This document shows, piece by piece, positions 63,966-64,000 of a stretch of 64,000 nt of DNA. The stretch comes from Verrucomicrobiales bacterium. GTDB lineage: Bacteria > Verrucomicrobiota > Verrucomicrobiia > Verrucomicrobiales > DEV007. A program made the translations under genes and the position numbers. The notes under the pieces were generated by a model, which saw only the letters and a program-made list of their open reading frames with translations, made no database searches and was not told the DNA's origin. The stretch is from contig JAEUHI010000011.1 in NCBI GenBank assembly GCA_016795385.1, positions 101,922 through 165,921 of the forward strand, in the 5' to 3' direction. Each line of letters begins with the position of its first letter. Position 1 is the stretch's first letter.

Positions 63966-64000
63966 ATGAGCAAGCGAAGCAAGGAGGAGTTTCTTGAGTG
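63966..64000 (+). CDS. Start of a transposase/integrase-like gene (partial)
   Basis: ATG at 63966 opens MSKRSKEEFLE, which runs off the window. This opening resembles IS481/IS3-type integrase-catalytic transposases. The hairpin ATGACACCGGG (63934-63944) with CCCGAGAGTGTCAT (63954-63967) covers the start codon and could limit expression. No Shine-Dalgarno is seen. Confidence 0.45.
   Translation, partial: MSKRSKEEFLE

Noticed and set aside
1..64000. tRNA, rRNA, tmRNA or integrated phage genes.
   Set aside because: No T-loop or CCA-like ends, no rRNA strings and no phage structural genes were recognised by eye. A tRNAscan or Infernal run would be decisive.

Overview
The window is a GC-rich bacterial chromosome segment whose gene content points to the Verrucomicrobiota (PVC superphylum). 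The evidence is the mix of two secreted sulfatases, an ECF sigma factor paired with a large Ser/Thr kinase carrying a beta-propeller, FG-GAP/choice-of-anchor proteins, an EboE-like protein, a secreted caspase with YARHG domains, and weak or absent Shine-Dalgarno sequences before many genes. The lineage is inferred from gene content. No rRNA or tRNA gene was seen.

Layout. 1-6.1 kb: the tail of a DnaJ-type chaperone, a repeat-rich gap, a sulfatase, a long inverted repeat, a caspase-YARHG protein, an Mpv17-like membrane protein, a DUF6268-like barrel and a dual-specificity phosphatase. 6.2-17.3 kb: an FG-GAP surface protein behind a perfect hairpin, an ECF sigma-STK pair facing a vWA-like membrane protein, an iduronate-sulfatase-like enzyme and a GH-like TIM barrel. 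17.4-25.9 kb: SDR, GntR and type I dehydroquinase, a HAD phosphatase, a TIGR01777 epimerase, a pseudo-receiver/DHp protein, a blue-copper protein, a probably leaderless response regulator, EboE and a nitroreductase. 26-36.5 kb: an animal-type haem peroxidase divergent from a flavoprotein, then the glycine cleavage genes gcvT-gcvH-gcvP. A second FG-GAP gene lies inside this gcv run and a NUDIX-membrane fusion follows it.

36.6-54.7 kb: a rhomboid/derlin-like protein, an ASH/FN3 protein, CinA, RsfS, a BamE-like lipoprotein, an acyltransferase-SGNH protein overlapping a P450, two thioredoxin-fold proteins around a Tat-exported isomerase, an ECF sigma-membrane protein-pseudo-DegS cassette, RecR, a degenerate cyclase, a trypsin-like protease and a pyruvyl transferase. 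55-64 kb: rplM-rpsI with a clear promoter and terminator, a glycosyltransferase-LpxH-like-PhoU run, an unexplained 0.6 kb PVC-type repeat region, a GntP permease, the 2-oxoacid:ferredoxin oxidoreductase genes korA-korB with a good promoter, and the start of a transposase-like gene at the right edge.

Together the genes combine housekeeping (glycine cleavage, ribosome, recombination, 2-oxoacid oxidation) with envelope, polysaccharide-degradation and signalling functions. No complete phage, plasmid or CRISPR system is present. The most unusual items are the 59.0-59.4 kb non-coding element, the FG-GAP gene inside the gcv run, the NUDIX-membrane fusion, the caspase-YARHG protein and the sigma/pseudo-protease cassette.
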